From Glossina fuscipes (lineage: Eukaryota > Arthropoda > Insecta > Diptera > Glossinidae): a DNA stretch of 64,000 nucleotides. The position numbers and the translations under genes are program-made. The notes beneath the pieces are model-generated. The model saw nothing but the letters and a program-made list of their open reading frames with translations, made no database searches and was not told where the DNA came from. The stretch is taken from contig NW_023998432.1 in assembly GCF_014805625.2 (NCBI RefSeq), positions 2,068,575-2,132,574 of the forward strand, written 5' to 3'. This document shows, in pieces, positions 62,081 through 64,000 of this stretch. The first letter of the stretch is position 1. Each line of letters opens with the position of its first letter.

Positions 62081-62999
62081 TTATTCCTAAAACGGTTATT
62101 GCATTCGGTGCTTTAGCTAACGAGAATGGCCCATTGCGGGAGTCTTATGGTGACTTTGATAAGCCAGTCGAGATACGGGAAAAGTCTTCCTTGGTGTGGA
62201 GCTAAATCACAATTGGGTGCCTTACGCAAAGAAACAGTGAGATAGCTCCCGCTCCCGCTCTCGCCTGAGGGAAATACGTTCACATATCTCATATGTAGAA
62301 ACGTGGGTCCATCATTGTGTCTGAAATAAGAGTAACCGGAACTTACACAATAATTTTGCATAAAATAGAATGTTTACAATACACAACAAAGAATGATTTA
62401 TCTAAGGGAATAATAGCAATAGAATTTCCACTCGTTACTTTTTCTCGCTATTGGAAAGATTAAAAAGAAGACGAAGCGGTAACGCTATTTATAAACGAAT
62501 TTTTTTCGTGTTTATATTTTTATTTTTATATGCTATGAACTTGAATGAGAAATCCATGTGTACAGCATGTATGTACTCAAATTCACAAGCGTTATATAAA
62601 TAAACAAGCATACGCACTCATTGCCTACCTTCAAACGCGGCCTTTCGCTTGTAATTCGTTTCATTGCGAAAGAGAATTCAAACGTGCACAAGCTGTACAT
62701 ATGTACGCACGCATAAGCAAATTGTTTGTTTTCATTTATACCATTCATGGATATTTTGCTGAAATATCAAATATAGTTTTTTTCGTCAAGCAAGCCATCA
62801 TTTTGCATTAAAATGTTCCAAGCTTAATGTTTGCTTAGTATCTCAATTTGCATTTAAGCCTAAAGGAAAGACCCACAGGTACATCCTACGCCTGCAATAG
62901 GTAAAATTTTCTCACTATTCAAAGCTGATCTTCAATTTGGTACAAGTATTAGTCAATCAAAACTCGATTGCATAAAAACGCTTCCGATCTACTAAATGC
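62081..62999. other. No gene recognised; may include LINE 3' sequence at its start
   Basis: 62100-62340 is somewhat GC-rich and could be the 3' UTR of the LINE fragment. The remainder is AT-rich without motifs. Confidence 0.35.
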
Positions 63000-63295
63000 T
63001 AACTAAATTTTAAAAAAGGACTTTCGTTTTTTTCGATCTTTCGGTGAAACATTCGTAACGTTCACGAGCAACCTTGAGAACCCTACATTACTAATTAGTA
63101 TGAAAGTCGGAATCTACTTAGCGAATCCATCTCCGTCTGGCTGTCCATAAAATCGTCCGTTATGTCTGTGATAAACATTTTGCTGGTGGCGTAAATTAAG
63201 TGAAAATGTAGAGAATATCAGCCGAAACCTTTTCGTTTTTAAGCGCAGACGATGGTCCCAGCCGAATATAATCTCCTGATATTTTATTTATAAGT
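63000..63295 (-). repeat. Family A dispersed repeat, partial copy
   Basis: Read on the minus strand, the start block TTATATTCGGCTGGGACC lies at 63260-63277, with 'gtctgcgcttaaaaacg' following. The 'ccatctccgtctggctgtcc' block (63127-63146) corresponds to the family's GACGGACAGA region. The left edge is uncertain. Confidence 0.5.
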
Positions 63296-64000
63296 TTGGA
63301 ATGATGAATGTCTCAAATTTATTCCAATGCGAATACAATTTCCTGGCTTCATTTTTGTCAAAAGGTTTACTATGTGACATACATATATATTTGTACATTT
63401 TTCAAAGTTTCACCAAAAAACAAAGGATTAATACAAGTAATCTATAAAAACAACAAAAAGGGAGAGGAACGTCTATATATAGGGAGAGAGAGGCAACGTT
63501 AATAGTTTACCATATGAGTAGATATTAAATAAATGAAATGAATATAAGAAAGCTGAGACTTTATGAAGGCTTAATATATATCAATTAATTTAATTTCGCA
63601 TTGAGCTAAAATTTGATGAATCATTTTAAGCCGTATGGCTTATATGGATGGTTTTTCAATAGGTAAAAATCTGGAAATTTAAAAGTAAATAACTACTAAA
63701 TAAAGCCTTTCAACCACCATCACAGGCACTATTTACTGCATACGGCCAATATTAAAGATACGTCCTTCACTGCGTACACAAAAAGACAGAAAGCGAAAAC
63801 TAAAACCGCAATTTCGATATAAACATGTTTCAAAGCTAAACATTAATAAAGACTACCTTTTGCATGCTTTTTTTTGCAGCAGCGTAAAAAAAATAGTTCA
63901 CTTATGACGGACAATGCAACATGAAAGGGAAACGACGACACGACTATTCTTGTTACTTTTTTCTCGTTATTTCTGCTAACAATTCGCCGCGGTCATAATC
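63296..64000. other. No gene recognised
   Basis: AT-rich sequence to the end of the window. Nothing diagnostic was seen. Confidence 0.5.

Noticed and set aside
1..64000. CRISPR arrays, bacterial operons, rRNA and intact tRNA genes
   Set aside because: No regularly spaced repeats, no ribosome-binding sites with operon-like frames, and no cloverleaf-capable tRNA; the only tRNA-like boxes belong to the SINE.

Overview
The window is AT-rich animal DNA with no recognisable host gene. The repeats point to a higher fly (Diptera, Schizophora; a tephritid-like or muscoid genome would fit): a CR1A-type LINE, a miniature piggyBac, TGT...ACA solo LTRs, mariner-like debris, a tRNA-derived SINE, and long TA, CA, GA and CTG microsatellites. 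Very few open frames exceed 100 codons, and the frames with family signatures belong to mobile elements. It is most likely part of a long intron or a gene-poor intergenic region. The species is an inference.

Layout. From 1 to 13 kb there are two copies of a dispersed repeat that I call Family A (about 60-518 and 8150-8672), a third Family A fragment (about 5600-5835), and a complete 560-bp piggyBac deletion derivative at 7148-7707. That element has TTAA target duplications, matching terminal inverted repeats and an intact 99-codon ORF. From 13 to 28 kb there are two copies of a tRNA-derived SINE (13566-13690 and 18222-18530), large TA and AGT microsatellites, and a GC-richer unidentified patch (25.1-25.9 kb). 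At 28838-29002 there is a closed 54-codon ORF with a membrane segment, an upstream in-frame stop and a downstream AATAAA; it is the best candidate for a non-transposon gene.

From 34.5 to 36.1 kb three elements are nested: a Family A copy holds a solo LTR (35099-35877, ATAT duplication), which holds a 326-bp GC-rich insert (35373-35698, 14-bp duplication). A long Family A copy follows at 37371-38620. Another Family A copy is split by a nearly full-length but dead CR1 LINE (39832-43745, minus strand) whose ORF1 and endonuclease are fused by an internal deletion. A second, uninterrupted copy of the LTR lies at 50553-50999. Another Family A copy lies at 51541-52355, a third SINE at 55930-56158, an internally deleted mariner-like element at 57810-58210, a piggyBac-like N-terminal remnant with a 58-bp duplication at 60330-60640, a LINE C-terminal fragment near 61880, and a last Family A fragment at 63000-63290.

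The genes do not form a pathway. The window is a record of successive transposition, and its most testable points are the small piggyBac protein, the 54-codon ORF, and the undescribed Family A and SINE families. All calls come from reading the sequence by eye; no database search was possible.
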